A DNA stretch of 64,000 nt from Pantoea agglomerans NBRC 102470 (lineage in GTDB: Bacteria; Pseudomonadota; Gammaproteobacteria; Enterobacterales; Enterobacteriaceae): the NCBI RefSeq assembly GCF_001598475.1, contig NZ_BCZA01000001.1, forward strand, positions 434,001 to 498,000, written 5' to 3'. Below the pieces are notes generated by a model. It did not search any database and was not told where the DNA came from. It was given only the letters and a program-made list of their open reading frames with translations. Position numbers and translations under genes: made by a program. Positions 37,207 through 47,176 of this stretch are shown here, in pieces (the first letter of the stretch is position 1; the number at the start of each line of letters is the position of its first letter).

Positions 37207-38304
37207 TTACAGCGTTGGGTAGTCGATATAACCTTCAGCGCCGCCGCCGTAGAAGCTTTCCGGACGCTGTGGATTGAGTGGGGCATCCTGCTGCAGACGC
37301 TCAACCAGATCCGGGTTAGCAATGTAATCGCGACCAAACGCAACCGCATCGATCAGACCGCGACCAATCAGGTCATCCGCTTTCTCAACGGTATAAGCAC
37401 CGGCACCAATGATGGCACCCGGGAAGAGATCACGCACTTTCTGACGGAAAGCGTCGGTATAAGGCTGACCGCCCGCCCAGTCTGGCTCAGAGAGGTGCAG
37501 ATAGGCGATGTTGCGTTTTGCCAGCTCGCCGATGTACCACAGCGCCGCTTCCTCTTCATCCGGGCCGTTGTCCAGATTCTGGAAGCTGCCGATAGGTGAG
37601 ACGCGAATACCAATGCGATCGGCTGACCAGTTAGCGATCACCGCATCAACCACTTCCAGCGCAAAGCGGCCGCGCTTTTCGATGCTGCCGCCATATTCAT
37701 CAGTACGCTGGTTTGAGCCTGGTGCCAGGAACTGGTGCATCAGGTAACCGTGCGCCGAGTGCAGCTCAAGCAGGTCAAAGTCCGCTTCACGCGCGTTGGC
37801 CGCAGCCTGGCCAAAATCTGCCACAATCTGCTTAATCTCTGGCACTGTCAGCTCACGCGGCGTTGAGGTATCTTCGCGATAGACGCTACCATCTTCAGCA
37901 CGCAGAGAGGTACGGGTGCCAGCGGCAATCGCCGATGGCGCAACCGGTGCTTTGCCTTCCGGCTGTACGCTGTTATGTGAGATACGACCGGTGTGCCATA
38001 ACTGTACTGCGGTGTGACCGCCAGCCTGATGCACGCCTTCGTTAATCGCTTTCCACGCTGCAATCTGTGGCTGAGTATGTAAGCCTGGCGCACCGGCATA
38101 GCCTTTCGCCTGGAAAGAGATCTGGGTCGCTTCGGTGATGATCAAACCGGCGCTGGCGCGCTGGCGATAATATTCAGCCATCATCGGGGTAGGGATGTCG
38201 CCTGGCTCAATGCTGCGCAGACGGGTCAGCGGTGCCATAAATACGCGGTTTGGGACGGTAATTGCACCGACTTTTAGCGGACGAAACAGCTGGGTACTCG
38301 CCAT
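37207..38304 (-). CDS. nemA: N-ethylmaleimide reductase NemA
   Basis: NemA is an old-yellow-enzyme flavoprotein that uses FMN and NADPH to reduce electrophilic alkenes and nitro compounds. The 365-residue barrel has N-terminal [15 protein letters not shown], the FMN-site HTGRISH, the catalytic region [17 protein letters not shown] and C-terminal [14 protein letters not shown]. It is transcribed after nemR and before gloA, so electrophile sensing, alkene reduction and methylglyoxal removal are linked. An extra NemR operator lies directly in front of it. Confidence 0.96.
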   Translation of the reverse strand: MASTQLFRPLKVGAITVPNRVFMAPLTRLRSIEPGDIPTPMMAEYYRQRASAGLIITEATQISFQAKGYAGAPGLHTQPQIAAWKAINEGVHQAGGHTAVQLWHTGRISHNSVQPEGKAPVAPSAIAAGTRTSLRAEDGSVYREDTSTPRELTVPEIKQIVADFGQAAANAREADFDLLELHSAHGYLMHQFLAPGSNQRTDEYGGSIEKRGRFALEVVDAVIANWSADRIGIRVSPIGSFQNLDNGPDEEEAALWYIGELAKRNIAYLHLSEPDWAGGQPYTDAFRQKVRDLFPGAIIGAGAYTVEKADDLIGRGLIDAVAFGRDYIANPDLVERLQQDAPLNPQRPESFYGGGAEGYIDYPTL

Positions 38305-38319
38305 AATAGCTCCTGATTA

Positions 38320-38336
38320 GTAGACCAGTCGTCTAC
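38320..38336. promoter_or_regulatory. NemR operator between nemR and nemA
   Basis: GTAGAC-CAGTC-GTCTAC is a perfect inverted repeat sharing the TAGACC...GTCTA core of the known NemR site. It lies 16 bases upstream of the nemA start, suggesting an additional control point inside the operon. Confidence 0.75.
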
Positions 38337-38354
38337 AAACATGTTTTTTAAAAA

Positions 38355-38951
38355 TCAGCGGCGTTCAAGCCACTGTTCGATGGTACTCAATGCCAGACGC
38401 AGTGGCTGCGCCTCGCGGGAAATTTTGCTCTGCAGGCTGGCACCCAGCCACAGCAGCGACAGCAATTCCGCCATCTGCGCGGGGGGCTGCGGCAGGCTCA
38501 GCGACTCCTGCTGCTCTGCGGCAATCAGGGTCCGGGCGTAGAGTGCCGTGATCTTTCCGGCACCCTGCTGCAGTGCATCACGCATCGGCTCTGAGAGATC
38601 GCACACCTCCGCGGAGACTTTGACGCCCAGACAGCCTACGATGTGGCCCTGCTGAACAAACAGATCAACGGCAGCACGAAAATGGTTAAGCAGACGCTCA
38701 CGCGGCGTGCCTTCGGTCTGGTTAAGCTGCAACGCCACATCCTGCAGGAAACGCGCAAAATAGCGCTCCAGTAACGCCACGCCAAACGCCTCTTTAGAAC
38801 GGAAGTAGTAGTAGAAGGAGCCTTTCGGCACCGCCGCCTGCGTCAGCAGTTCGCTGAGGCCCATTCCGGTAAAGCCGCGTTGCAGACAGAGTTGCTCACC
38901 TGTCTGGAGCAGGTGTTCGCGGGTTTCGTTGCGTTGTAGCGTCTTATTCAT
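38355..38951 (-). CDS. nemR: Electrophile-responsive repressor NemR
   Basis: NemR is a TetR-family repressor that releases DNA when cysteine or lysine residues react with hypochlorite, quinones, methylglyoxal or N-ethylmaleimide. The 198-residue protein has a helix-turn-helix at about residues 30-50 (LSELLTQAAVPKGSFYYYF). The sensing cysteine of the E. coli protein (C106) corresponds to C107 in HIVGCLGVKVSAEVC. It is first in nemR-nemA-gloA with its operator just upstream. Confidence 0.95.
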   Translation of the reverse strand: MNKTLQRNETREHLLQTGEQLCLQRGFTGMGLSELLTQAAVPKGSFYYYFRSKEAFGVALLERYFARFLQDVALQLNQTEGTPRERLLNHFRAAVDLFVQQGHIVGCLGVKVSAEVCDLSEPMRDALQQGAGKITALYARTLIAAEQQESLSLPQPPAQMAELLSLLWLGASLQSKISREAQPLRLALSTIEQWLERR

Positions 38952-38965
38952 GGCAGTGAGATTAG

Positions 38966-38981
38966 TAGACCAGTCGGTCTA
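38966..38981. promoter_or_regulatory. NemR operator upstream of nemR
   Basis: TAGACC-AGTC-GGTCTA is an inverted repeat differing from the known E. coli NemR box (TAGACCGGTCGGTCTA) at one central base. It lies 15 bases upstream of the nemR start codon. Confidence 0.87.
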
Positions 38982-39125
38982 ATGCAACGCAACCCTCTCT
39001 ATTTGGCACAGAGTGTTCACTCCTGAGTCAAAGAACAGGATAATTCTGACCGGGTGGGGCTTACTTCCTGCGCAACCAGGCTACGCTTTTTACTGGACTG
39101 TTTATTCTGTGAATCCGGAGGCGTG

Positions 39126-39365
39126 GTGGCCGAGCAGCTTGAGTTTTTCCCGGTTCCCAGCCCCTGTCGCGGCATCTGCCAGACGGATGCGCGCGGCTAC
39201 TGCCTGGGATGTTTACGCAGCCGCGATGAGCGGTTCAACTGGCTGCGCTTCAGCGATGCGCAAAAGCGTGAGGTCATTCGTCTTTGTCAGCAGCGGCGTC
39301 AGCGTCTGCAACGGCAACAGAAAGGCGAGGAGCCGCACGCGCCACAACAGCCGGAGTTATTCTGA
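39126..39365 (+). CDS. ydhL: DUF1289 protein YdhL
   Basis: A 79-residue protein of unknown function with four conserved cysteines in PSPCRGIC and GYCLGCLRS, which look like a small metal-binding knuckle. E. coli YdhL has the same length. The start is the GTG at 39126 (VAEQLEFFPV), preceded by GGAGG four bases away; the frame extends 24 residues further upstream with no similarity. It lies between nemR and ydhF as in E. coli and is followed closely by ydhF. Confidence 0.88.
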   Translation: MAEQLEFFPVPSPCRGICQTDARGYCLGCLRSRDERFNWLRFSDAQKREVIRLCQQRRQRLQRQQKGEEPHAPQQPELF

Positions 39366-39435
39366 CGACTTTGCGCTTTCCGTTATACTCTCTGACACGC
39401 TAATTTCAGCCAACGCGCAACACAGGGAGAACGTC

Positions 39436-40332
39436 ATGTTAGAACCGCAAGCCATCGCTTCACAGGGGCCCGATTTTTCACCGCTGGTCATGGGGTACTG
39501 GCGTCTGATGGAGTGGGGGATGTCGCCACAGGAACGGGTCGCCTTTATTGAGCACCATGTGAGGCTCGGCATCACTACCGTTGACCATGCGGACATCTAC
39601 GGTGACTACCAGTGTGAGGCGGCGTTTGGCGAGGCACTGAAACTGGCACCCGGCTTGCGCGACCAGCTACAGATTGTCACCAAGTGCGGCATCGCCACCC
39701 GCGCTCAGCCTGAGCATCAGATAGGCCACTACATTACCGACAAACGTCATATCCTGCAGAGTGCTGAAAACTCACTGCGCCATATCCACACCGATCGTCT
39801 CGACCTGTTGCTGATCCATCGTCCCGATCCGCTGATGGAGGCTGACGAGGTGGCCGAAGCCTTTATGGCGCTGCATCACAGCGGCAAGGTTCTGCATTTT
39901 GGCGTTTCCAACTTCTCACCATCACAGTTTTCCCTGCTGCAATCCCGTCTGCCGTTCTCGCTGGTGACAAATCAGCTGGAGATCTCACCCGTGCAGCAAA
40001 GTGTGCTGCTGGATGGCTCGCTGGATCAGTGTCAGCAGCTGCGTATTCGTCCGATGGCCTGGTCCTGTCTGGGTGGCGGTCGCCTGTTTAACGATCCCCA
40101 TTTCCAGCCGCTGCGTGACGAACTGGAAGCCGTGCGGCAGGAAACCGGTGCCACCAGCCTTGAGCAGGTGGTCTATTCCTGGATACTGATGCTGCCATCG
40201 CGCCCGCTGCCAATCATCGGCTCAGGTAAAACGGCGCGGGTCAGCGAAGCCGCCGGAGCACTGAACTTATCCCTGTCGCGTCAGCAGTGGTTCCGTATTC
40301 GCAAGGCGGCGCTGGGATTTGATGTGCCCTGA
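39436..40332 (+). CDS. ydhF: Aldo/keto reductase YdhF
   Basis: YdhF is a predicted NADPH-dependent aldo/keto reductase; its natural substrate is not established. The 298-residue TIM barrel equals E. coli in length. The catalytic Asp/Tyr pair is in TTVDHADIYGDY, the lysine in VTKCG and the histidine in LLLIHRPDP; the cofactor segment PLPIIGSGKTARV is near the C-terminus. I use the ATG at 39436, with AGGGAGA upstream, which starts MLEPQAIASQ; the longer open frame crosses ydhL and is not a real extension. Confidence 0.94.
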   Translation: MLEPQAIASQGPDFSPLVMGYWRLMEWGMSPQERVAFIEHHVRLGITTVDHADIYGDYQCEAAFGEALKLAPGLRDQLQIVTKCGIATRAQPEHQIGHYITDKRHILQSAENSLRHIHTDRLDLLLIHRPDPLMEADEVAEAFMALHHSGKVLHFGVSNFSPSQFSLLQSRLPFSLVTNQLEISPVQQSVLLDGSLDQCQQLRIRPMAWSCLGGGRLFNDPHFQPLRDELEAVRQETGATSLEQVVYSWILMLPSRPLPIIGSGKTARVSEAAGALNLSLSRQQWFRIRKAALGFDVP

Positions 40333-40416
40333 AGCGTAAAACTGCGTCAATCTCCGGCAAAATAGTGCAACAGCGACCAGACTTATCTCAAACCCTGGTA
40401 TGCAAATGGAGTCACC

Positions 40417-40935
40417 ATGAAAATGAAAGCAGTTGCCTTATTCGCACTGATCGCCTGCGGCTCAGCACTGGCTGCCAGCGAGCAGGTTACGATCCATCAG
40501 GTTACCGCTGAAGGGATTGGGAAATCGCTGGGCACCGTTAAGATTGACGAGACACAGTATGGTCTGCAGTTTACGCCGGATCTGCAGGGCCTTCAGCCGG
40601 GCATTCATGGTTTCCATGTTCATGCTAAAGGCAGCTGTGAACCGGGCGAGTCTGAAGGCAAAGTGGTCGCCGCCGGTGCGGCGGGTGGTCACCTTGATCC
40701 AGCCAACAGCGGCAAACATCTGGGGCCTTATGCAGAGGGGCACCTGGGCGACCTGCCCGCGGTCTATGTCGATGACAAAGGCAGCGCCACTTATCCGGTG
40801 CTGGCGCCGCGTCTGAAATCGTTAAAAGAGATCAAAGGCAAAGCGCTGATGGTGCACGTCGGCGGTGACAATCATGCTGACCATCCTAAACCGCTGGGCG
40901 GTGGCGGGGCACGCTACGCTTGCGGTGTAATCTGA
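40417..40935 (+). CDS. sodC: Periplasmic Cu-Zn superoxide dismutase
   Basis: SodC converts superoxide to oxygen and hydrogen peroxide in the periplasm. The 172-residue precursor has a signal peptide of about 20 residues (ending ALAAS). Copper and zinc ligands lie in HGFHVHAKGSCEP, GGHLDP, HLGDLP and VGGDNHAD; the disulfide cysteines are in GSCEP and near the C-terminal YACGVI. A terminator follows the stop. It complements GrxD, Suf and BtuE among oxidative-defence genes in this window. Confidence 0.97.
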   Translation: MKMKAVALFALIACGSALAASEQVTIHQVTAEGIGKSLGTVKIDETQYGLQFTPDLQGLQPGIHGFHVHAKGSCEPGESEGKVVAAGAAGGHLDPANSGKHLGPYAEGHLGDLPAVYVDDKGSATYPVLAPRLKSLKEIKGKALMVHVGGDNHADHPKPLGGGGARYACGVI

Positions 40936-40940
40936 GTTTC

Positions 40941-40970
40941 CGGGCGGCAGGCGATGGCCGCCCGCTTTTC
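40941..40970 (+). terminator. Rho-independent terminator after sodC
   Basis: CGGGCGGC (40941-40948) and GCCGCCCG (40957-40964) form an 8-base stem followed by CTTTTC. Confidence 0.88.
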
Positions 40971-41065
40971 TCCTGCCTGTTTATGAATTGTTGTACCATC
41001 CCTGACATTTCCCCCCTATGATATTGATTCAGGTAAGAAAGCGTGATGGGGAAAGGAGCAGGAAA

Positions 41066-41533
41066 ATGAAATTCAAGGGCGCATTACTGCTGTGTCTGCT
41101 GCTGGTGGGATGCGATAAACCCAATGATACGCAACTGGTCACCGAAACCGGACGCGAACTGCAGCGCACCATCGATACCAACCCAATGCGTATCACCTGT
41201 GAAAAGATCGCGAAGGGTCGTGAATGGCTGAGCCGCAACATGGTGCGTAAGCTGGAAGCGCAGGGTTGCGATCAGGTCTTTCGCAGCGCCACCGAAACCA
41301 ATTTCACGGATAGCACTATCTATCGCCGTACCATGACTATGGTGTGCGGTGGCATTCATGGTCAGAGTTTTACCGGTACCGAACTGACACGCCGGTTTAT
41401 CTTCTCACCCGATGAGAAAGTGCTGGTGATTGAACCGATGACCGAAATGGATAAAACCCGCTTCGAAGGCCATAAAACGCTGCAACAGCTGCAGGATGAT
41501 TTTAACCGGCAACAGCAGCAATATTGCCAGTGA
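41066..41533 (+). CDS. Unknown lipoprotein between sodC and ydhK
   Basis: I do not recognise this 155-residue protein. It has a lipoprotein signal peptide MKFKGALLLCLLLVGC (C16 lipidated), a second residue Asp after the cysteine, which can signal inner-membrane retention, and a soluble domain with four further cysteines (ITCEKIAKG, AQGCDQVF, TMVCGGIHG, and the penultimate QQQQYCQ) that may form two disulfides. AAGGAG 9 bases upstream supports the start at 41066. It has no counterpart at this place in E. coli, where sodC and ydhK are adjacent. It meets ydhK tail to tail with no gap. Confidence 0.8.
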   Translation: MKFKGALLLCLLLVGCDKPNDTQLVTETGRELQRTIDTNPMRITCEKIAKGREWLSRNMVRKLEAQGCDQVFRSATETNFTDSTIYRRTMTMVCGGIHGQSFTGTELTRRFIFSPDEKVLVIEPMTEMDKTRFEGHKTLQQLQDDFNRQQQQYCQ

Positions 41534-43534
41534 TCACTCCGGCACCGCCTGCTTCAGCTGTGCCAGTGAACAGCGTAACCGCCAGATAATCCCCGCCAGC
41601 TCGCTGGCCTCGTTGCTTTCCAGTGCCAGTAACGCGGTGATGGTCTCCTCCAGTTGCGTCAGCATTCGATCCAGCGAGCTGTGGCGCACGCCGCGGCTGC
41701 TGATAATCTGCTGTAAGTCTTGCAGGCAGTGATCGCGAAACCCCATCAGTGCGGCTGAACCGGCGCGCCATTCACGCAGCTGCCAGACGATATGCGAGCA
41801 GTTGAGCAGCACCACGCCCCAGCGCAGTAGCCAGACGCGTGCCTGCTCGTCCCGGCTGTGACTGAGCTGGCTGATACGGTGGTAAATCTGCGATTCGAAG
41901 CGGCTCTCGCTGAGCCGGGGCCGCTGCCGCAGCTGATCGAGAAACGCCAGCCGCAGCGCCCGGATATGCCGTCGGCTGCGCCGCGCATCGGAGCTGGGTC
42001 GCAGAATCTGGAACGCCAGCCAGGCGAGCAGCACCCCGCAGACTTTGGCGATGTTATCGTTAAAGAAGTCCTGATAATCCCATGTGGGCGGATTAGTCAC
42101 CGCGATAAACGAACCCATAAAGACGATGAACTGTCCCCACATCCCGGCGCGCTGCTTCTGCTGCAGCTTAAAGAGTTGCAGCGTCACCAGCAGCGGGAAC
42201 AGAAACAGTAAAAACTGCCACAGCTGACTGATCTGCACCATCAGCCCAAACTTCATCACAAAACTAAACGCAAACAGCCACAGCAGGGTCTTCAGCAGCA
42301 GCGTGACGCTGCCGCCAGGTGAGGGTGATGAAGCGTAGAGCACACAGGCAATGGCGGTTAAGGTGAGCGCGGCGGCACCGGAAGACCATTGCGTATTGAT
42401 CCAGAAGGCGCAGCCCAGCACGATAACGCAGAAGGTACGCAGGGCGCTCCAGCCCGCCTCGGCGCTGTCACTGTCGCGCGCCAGCGCCGGAACCGGCGGT
42501 GGCTGAAAGCGGGTGTCGGCATCGGCGCGATCCAGCAGGCGGATCCAGCGCAGCACGTTGAGGTACATCCAGCAGAAGTAGCGCAGCCGCTGACAAAAAG
42601 CGCGCTGCCGGTAGTCGCCATCCGCTGCCGGGGTCACGCTGCGCAGGATTTGCGCCAGACGATATTTATCACACGCCGGTTTCGCCAGCTCCGCCAGCAG
42701 TTGTTGCAGCGCGTCAAACAGCGCCTCTGGCGCGTCGGGCCAGTTCAGCAGCATGCGTCGCAGGCTGGAGAGCACGCTGGTGAGTCGCAGCTGCTGGTGC
42801 AGCACATAGTTCAGCACGTTGTTCTGTCGGCGAAAGCGGTAGTGGCTCCAGAACGCCTGAATCCGCAGCAGATTCATGGTCAGGATCTGGCTGATGACAT
42901 TTTCATGCGCGGTCCGGATGGTCTCGCTGGCTGAGGGCTGCAGCAGTAATACCGCATGTTCCAGCAGCCTGGCATGCATCTGTTTCAGTGAGGTAATCAG
43001 CGTCTCACCATCGGAGGTACTCGGCAGTACCATCATCATTAATCCGGCGCAGAGAATGCCGGAGATCACCTCGCAAACCCGTGCCTGAGCGATGGTCCAT
43101 AGCGAGGTGATATCGGTGATGTTAACGCTGCTAAAGGCGATGATGGCGGCGGTGTAGCCCGCCAGCGAAAAGGCGTAGGCAACATTATTCTGGTAGTGGT
43201 TCGCTATGCCGGTACAGAGCGCCAGCCAGCCGGCAATGGCAAAGGTAAACAGCCACGGCTCATTAAGCGTATGTCCGGCGATCAGCAGCGCAGCGCTGGC
43301 CCCCATCAGACTGCCAACGATGCGCCCCAGACTTTTACTGATCGCGCCGCCGACGGTGGGAAAGCTAATCACGGCAGCAGAGGTCATTGCCCAGTACGGC
43401 TCATCCAGATCCAGTGCGTAGGCGATGCTCAGCGCCAGGCACATCGCAATAGCGTTGCGCAACGCATAGCGCCACTGGCCGGCGTTCGCCTTAATCCAGG
43501 GCAGTTGATCCCAGGCCAGCCACTGAAAATTCAT
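41534..43534 (-). CDS. ydhK: FUSC-family transporter YdhK
   Basis: YdhK is a 666-residue inner-membrane protein of the fusaric-acid-resistance/AaeB family, the exporter part of a tripartite pump for aromatic acids or similar compounds; the substrate is unknown. Two blocks of about five hydrophobic helices are visible, at residues 20-180 and 350-520, each followed by a cytoplasmic domain. It overlaps the ydhJ stop by 4 bases, so translation is coupled. The ydhI-ydhJ-ydhK order matches E. coli and mirrors aaeX-aaeA-aaeB. Confidence 0.92.
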   Translation of the reverse strand: MNFQWLAWDQLPWIKANAGQWRYALRNAIAMCLALSIAYALDLDEPYWAMTSAAVISFPTVGGAISKSLGRIVGSLMGASAALLIAGHTLNEPWLFTFAIAGWLALCTGIANHYQNNVAYAFSLAGYTAAIIAFSSVNITDITSLWTIAQARVCEVISGILCAGLMMMVLPSTSDGETLITSLKQMHARLLEHAVLLLQPSASETIRTAHENVISQILTMNLLRIQAFWSHYRFRRQNNVLNYVLHQQLRLTSVLSSLRRMLLNWPDAPEALFDALQQLLAELAKPACDKYRLAQILRSVTPAADGDYRQRAFCQRLRYFCWMYLNVLRWIRLLDRADADTRFQPPPVPALARDSDSAEAGWSALRTFCVIVLGCAFWINTQWSSGAAALTLTAIACVLYASSPSPGGSVTLLLKTLLWLFAFSFVMKFGLMVQISQLWQFLLFLFPLLVTLQLFKLQQKQRAGMWGQFIVFMGSFIAVTNPPTWDYQDFFNDNIAKVCGVLLAWLAFQILRPSSDARRSRRHIRALRLAFLDQLRQRPRLSESRFESQIYHRISQLSHSRDEQARVWLLRWGVVLLNCSHIVWQLREWRAGSAALMGFRDHCLQDLQQIISSRGVRHSSLDRMLTQLEETITALLALESNEASELAGIIWRLRCSLAQLKQAVPE

Positions 43535-44388
43535 GGCTGGATGGTGATGGTGCAGCTGGTTCCCGCCACCAGGTCTGCATCGGCAGGAAGCGGGTCGAGA
43601 CGAATGCGCACCGGCACCCGCTGCGCCAGCCGCACCCAGGGCACGTTGGGTTTGATATCGGGCACCAGGCCGCTGTCGGTCTCAATGCTCTGGTCATAGA
43701 TGGCGCGGCCAATGCTATCCACCTGACCCTGCAGCCGCATGCCATTGCTGTAGAGCACCACCTGGGCCGCTGCGCCTGGGTGAATATGGCGCAGTTTGGT
43801 CTCTTCGAAGTAGCCCATTACGTAGTAAGAGTGGCTGTCGACCAGAGCAAACAGAGGCGAACCCGCGGTGGCATAGTTGCCGGGACGCAGCGTCAGATTG
43901 GTGATCCAGCCATCCGCCGGTGCGGTCAGCGTCGTCTGCTGCAGATTCCAGCGCGCCCGTTCCCACTCCGCCTGTGCCGCTTTGGTGCTGGCGGCCGCCG
44001 CGCCGGCGCTTAATCGCGCGGCATCAAGGTCCTCTGCGGAGATGATGTTGCGCGGCAGGCTGCTGCGACGATTAAATTCATGCTGCGCTTTCGCGAGATC
44101 CGCCTGCGCTTTGCTGAGCTGGGCGGCGGCATTGTCGAGCGCGATCTGCCATGGCACCGGGTCCAGCGTTAACAGCTGCTGGCCCTGATGCACAAACTGA
44201 TTGTCTTTGACCTTCAGTTGCGTAATTCGTCCCGACACCTGAGGCGTGATATCCACCAGCTCTGCCCGTACTTTCCCGTCACGGGTCCAGGGCGACTGCA
44301 TGTAGTAGTTCCAGAGCCAGCCAGCGGCCAGCAGCGCCAGGGCAAACACGATCAGCGTGGAGAAGTATTTTACCGCGTTAAATTTCAT
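43531..44388 (-). CDS. ydhJ: HlyD-family membrane fusion protein YdhJ
   Basis: YdhJ is the periplasmic adaptor of the YdhIJK pump, joining the inner-membrane exporter to an outer-membrane channel. The 285-residue length equals E. coli. It has one N-terminal membrane helix (about residues 8-28), a lipoyl-like half ([18 protein letters not shown]), a coiled-coil hairpin (about residues 75-140, rich in Ala and Gln) and the second half [15 protein letters not shown]. The start is at 44388; 15 upstream in-frame residues overlap ydhI and are not supported. Confidence 0.91.
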   Translation of the reverse strand: MKFNAVKYFSTLIVFALALLAAGWLWNYYMQSPWTRDGKVRAELVDITPQVSGRITQLKVKDNQFVHQGQQLLTLDPVPWQIALDNAAAQLSKAQADLAKAQHEFNRRSSLPRNIISAEDLDAARLSAGAAAASTKAAQAEWERARWNLQQTTLTAPADGWITNLTLRPGNYATAGSPLFALVDSHSYYVMGYFEETKLRHIHPGAAAQVVLYSNGMRLQGQVDSIGRAIYDQSIETDSGLVPDIKPNVPWVRLAQRVPVRIRLDPLPADADLVAGTSCTITIQP

Positions 44389-44393
44389 ATCGA

Positions 44394-44630
44394 TTATCCG
44401 TGACCGATGAGCCAGAGTGCGGCGGTAACGCACAGCACAAACAGGGAGAGATCAAACAGGGTGGGATGCCAGACATCGCCGGAGTAGATCCAGCCACGCA
44501 CCAGAGGGTGGATCAGCAGCCAGAAAAAGAAGCCGAGGATCACCGCTTTGAATATCGGCGGGAAAAACAGTGAGGCGCCCACCACCAGATCGGTCAGCGG
44601 ATTCGCACCTGAAAAAGCAGGAGTGAGCAC
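44394..44630 (-). CDS. ydhI: DUF1656 membrane protein YdhI
   Basis: A 78-residue inner-membrane protein with two hydrophobic helices, of the DUF1656/AaeX family that accompanies FUSC pumps; its role is not known. It begins with a GTG (44628-44630) preceded by AAGGATG at good distance. The motif [20 protein letters not shown] is shared with E. coli YdhI. It is the first gene of ydhI-ydhJ-ydhK and is divergent from slyA. Confidence 0.88.
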   Translation of the reverse strand: MLTPAFSGANPLTDLVVGASLFFPPIFKAVILGFFFWLLIHPLVRGWIYSGDVWHPTLFDLSLFVLCVTAALWLIGHG

Positions 44631-44753
44631 GTGATAACATCCTTCGTTAACCCAAACAGCAGAGTGAAAGCGCTGCCACGTTATGGTGGCCTGGTCCGGG
44701 ATTTGTAATTTGTCCTGTAAACTCGCAGAATAGTGTAAAATCTGGCTTGATAG

Positions 44754-44765
44754 CTAGCAAGCTAA
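44754..44765. promoter_or_regulatory. SlyA box upstream of slyA
   Basis: CTAGCAAGCTAA matches 11 of 12 bases of the SlyA consensus TTAGCAAGCTAA, within a longer near-palindrome. It ends 15 bases before the slyA start, which fits autoregulation known in Salmonella; it may also influence the divergent ydhIJK promoter. Confidence 0.85.
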
Positions 44766-44780
44766 TTATAAGGAGATGAA

Positions 44781-45218
44781 ATGGATACGCCCCTCGGAAC
44801 GGATTTATCTCGCCTGGTGCGCATCTGGCGCGCGTTGATTGATCAGCGGCTGAAGCCGCTTGAGCTGACTCAGACTCACTGGGTGACGTTGCACAATATT
44901 CATCAACTGCCGCCCGAACAGTCCCAGATTCAGTTAGCCAAGGCGATTGGTATTGAACAGCCTTCGCTGGTGCGCACGCTGGATCAGCTGGAAGAGAAAG
45001 GATTAATCACCCGTTCGACCTGCGCCAACGATCGTCGTGCCAAGCGCATTAAGCTGACGCAGCAGGCCGAGCCGATTATCGAACAGGTTGAGAGTGTGAT
45101 TGATGAGACGCGGGATGACATTTTGTCCGGCATCAGTCGGGAAGAGATCAGTCAGATGGTGACGCTGATCGCCCGGCTTGAAAAAAACATTCTCGAACTT
45201 CAGCATAAAGAGAAATAA
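44781..45218 (+). CDS. slyA: MarR-family transcription regulator SlyA
   Basis: SlyA is a winged-helix dimer that often acts by displacing H-NS from AT-rich and horizontally acquired genes, affecting virulence, envelope and stress genes; small aromatic ligands such as salicylate inhibit it. The 145-residue protein (E. coli 144) has the recognition region [20 protein letters not shown] and wing [23 protein letters not shown] upstream supports the start. It converges on slyB through a shared terminator and diverges from ydhIJK. Confidence 0.96.
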   Translation: MDTPLGTDLSRLVRIWRALIDQRLKPLELTQTHWVTLHNIHQLPPEQSQIQLAKAIGIEQPSLVRTLDQLEEKGLITRSTCANDRRAKRIKLTQQAEPIIEQVESVIDETRDDILSGISREEISQMVTLIARLEKNILELQHKEK

Positions 45219-45247
45219 AAAAACCGACGCCCAGGCGTCGGTTTTTT
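45217..45247. terminator. Bidirectional terminator between slyA and slyB
   Basis: ACCGACGCC (45223-45231) and GGCGTCGGT (45234-45242) form a stem with a short CA loop; A-rich upstream and TTTTTT downstream allow use in both directions. Confidence 0.93.
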
Positions 45248-45258
45248 GTTTAGCTTCA

Positions 45259-45726
45259 TTAGCGAGGTGAAACCGTCACCTGGCTGCCGTTGGATGCCAT
45301 CACAACGCGCTGGCCAACAGAGTAACGCGTGGCGGCCTGTTTCTGAACCACCATGATGGTGTTGCCATCATCCTTACGGATTTCCAGCTCAACGCCATCG
45401 GTTTTATTGACTGCGCCCTGTACGCCCTGGCCTGCTACGCCACCCAGAACCGCACCACCGGCTGTCGCCAGGCTACGTCCGCTGCCGCCACCAATGGTGT
45501 TACCCAGGAAGCCACCCAGCACCGCACCACCGATAGCACCGATGACATTGCTCTCATCGCCGCCCTGGATTTTCACCGGACGTACTGAGACTAAGGTACC
45601 GTACGAAACGCTCTGCACCTGCTTAGCTTCACTGGCACTGTAGGTATCACCCGACAGCGTACTGGTATTGCTACAACCTGCCAGCATCACACCGGCCAGA
45701 GCGACCACAATTACACGCTTGATCAT
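45259..45726 (-). CDS. slyB: Outer membrane lipoprotein SlyB
   Basis: SlyB is an outer-membrane lipoprotein, PhoPQ-controlled in enterics, that forms ring-shaped assemblies protecting outer-membrane proteins during stress. The 155-residue length equals E. coli. The lipobox is LAGC (C18). A glycine-rich hairpin, IGAIGGAVLGGFLGNTIGGG followed by a second similar stretch, forms two membrane-inserted segments, and a C-terminal SH3-like domain follows. I use the start at 45726 (MIKRVIVVALAG). I did not find a clear PhoP box. Confidence 0.95.
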   Translation of the reverse strand: MIKRVIVVALAGVMLAGCSNTSTLSGDTYSASEAKQVQSVSYGTLVSVRPVKIQGGDESNVIGAIGGAVLGGFLGNTIGGGSGRSLATAGGAVLGGVAGQGVQGAVNKTDGVELEIRKDDGNTIMVVQKQAATRYSVGQRVVMASNGSQVTVSPR

Positions 45727-46008
45727 TTGAAACTCCTTTAGTCGAGAAGGTGCCACGTTTACCGCTTTATCCTGCTCACAGTATAAGACACAAACCTGGC
45801 AAATTAATCCCTGTCCGAATAAAACACGGCTGGACGAAGCATAGACTATGCAGGATCAACAATAATTCAATCGTGGACTAAAAATAGTCCCATTACGTTA
45901 TCAGTCAGCACGATTGGATAAAAAGAATTTAATCATAGAATTAGCGATCATTATTTGTCAGGCTAACCGCAGATGAATTGCACTTCCGGCCGGAAGTAAG
46001 GAATGGCT

Positions 46009-47130
46009 ATGAAATCAGGACGCTATATTGGGGTAATGTCAGGCACCAGCCTGGATGGAGTGGATGTGGTGCTGGCTGCCATTGATGAAAATATGGTGGC
46101 GCAGCAGGCCAGCTACTGCCATCCGATGCCACCAGAACTGCGTCAGGCGATTCTGGCGATATGTCAGGGACAGTCCCTGACGCTGTCGCAGCTCGGCCAG
46201 CTTGATACCCGCCTCGGCCAGCTGTTTGCTGAAGCGGTAGTGACATTAATGAAGCGCGAATCGCTTGACGCCAGCGATATCACGGCGATTGGCTGTCATG
46301 GTCAGACCGTCTGGCATGAGCCGCAGAGTGACGCACCCAATACGCTGCAGATTGGCGATCATAATCAGATCGTGGCGGCCACCGGCGTCACCGTGGTAGG
46401 GGATTTCCGCCGCCGTGACATGGCGCTGGGCGGGCAGGGCGCGCCGCTGGTGCCTGCCTTTCATCAGGCGCTGCTGATGGATGCTACTGAACGCCGCATG
46501 GTGCTGAATATTGGCGGCATCGCCAATCTCTCGCTGCTGATCCCGGGTCAACCGGTGCGCGGCTTCGATACCGGCCCCGGCAATATGCTACTGGACGCCT
46601 GGATCTGGCGTAATCAGGCTCAGCCGTATGACAAAGATGCGCAGTGGGCGCGCAGCGGGTCGGTGATTCCGGCACTGCTGGAGGCGCTGCTACGTGAGCC
46701 CTGGTTTGCGTTGCCGCCGCCGAAAAGCACCGGGCGCGAACACTTCAACCTCAGCTGGCTGGAGCAGCATCTGCGCTATTTCCCGGGTCTGGCTGCGCAG
46801 GACGTGCAGGCTACGCTGGTCGAGCTGACCGCCATCACCATCACGCAGCAGGTGTTACTCAATGATGGCTGCGACCGTCTGCTGGTGTGTGGCGGCGGCA
46901 GCCGCAATCCGCTGCTGATGGCACGACTGGCAGCGCATCTTCCGGGAACGGAAGTAACGACTACCGATGCGGCGGGTGTCAGTGGTGACGATATGGAGGC
47001 GCTGGCGTTTGCCTGGCTGGCTTTCCGCACGCTCTCCGGCCTGCCGGGCAATCTGCCTGCGGTAACGGGCGCACGGGAAAAAAGCGTGATTGGCGCAATC
47101 TTTCCGGCGAATTCACTCTACCGACGCTAA
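46009..47130 (+). CDS. anmK: Anhydro-N-acetylmuramic acid kinase
   Basis: AnmK phosphorylates and hydrolyses 1,6-anhydro-N-acetylmuramic acid from cell-wall turnover to MurNAc-6-phosphate, a step of peptidoglycan recycling. The 373-residue protein (E. coli 369) has the phosphate loop [12 protein letters not shown] at the N-terminus, the catalytic aspartate in [20 protein letters not shown] and the adenosine motif [17 protein letters not shown] at 45997-46002 lies 6 bases before the ATG at 46009, so I prefer it to the ATG at 46003. It is divergent from slyB as in E. coli. Confidence 0.95.
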   Translation: MKSGRYIGVMSGTSLDGVDVVLAAIDENMVAQQASYCHPMPPELRQAILAICQGQSLTLSQLGQLDTRLGQLFAEAVVTLMKRESLDASDITAIGCHGQTVWHEPQSDAPNTLQIGDHNQIVAATGVTVVGDFRRRDMALGGQGAPLVPAFHQALLMDATERRMVLNIGGIANLSLLIPGQPVRGFDTGPGNMLLDAWIWRNQAQPYDKDAQWARSGSVIPALLEALLREPWFALPPPKSTGREHFNLSWLEQHLRYFPGLAAQDVQATLVELTAITITQQVLLNDGCDRLLVCGGGSRNPLLMARLAAHLPGTEVTTTDAAGVSGDDMEALAFAWLAFRTLSGLPGNLPAVTGAREKSVIGAIFPANSLYRR

Positions 47131-47139
47131 GCGGGGAGT

Positions 47140-47158
47140 CGGGGGCAATCTGCCCCCG
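47140..47158. terminator. GC-rich hairpin after anmK
   Basis: CGGGGGCA pairs with TGCCCCCG around a two-to-three base loop, between the converging anmK and the small gene at 47177-47410. No T-run follows on either side, so its efficiency as a terminator is uncertain. Confidence 0.55.
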
Positions 47159-47176
47159 CAGGATGACAGGTGGCCG

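Noticed and set aside
39013..39435. 439-residue reading of ydhF beginning at 39013
   Set aside because: The extra N-terminus is an out-of-frame translation of ydhL; the conserved YdhF start is at 39436 and gives the family length.
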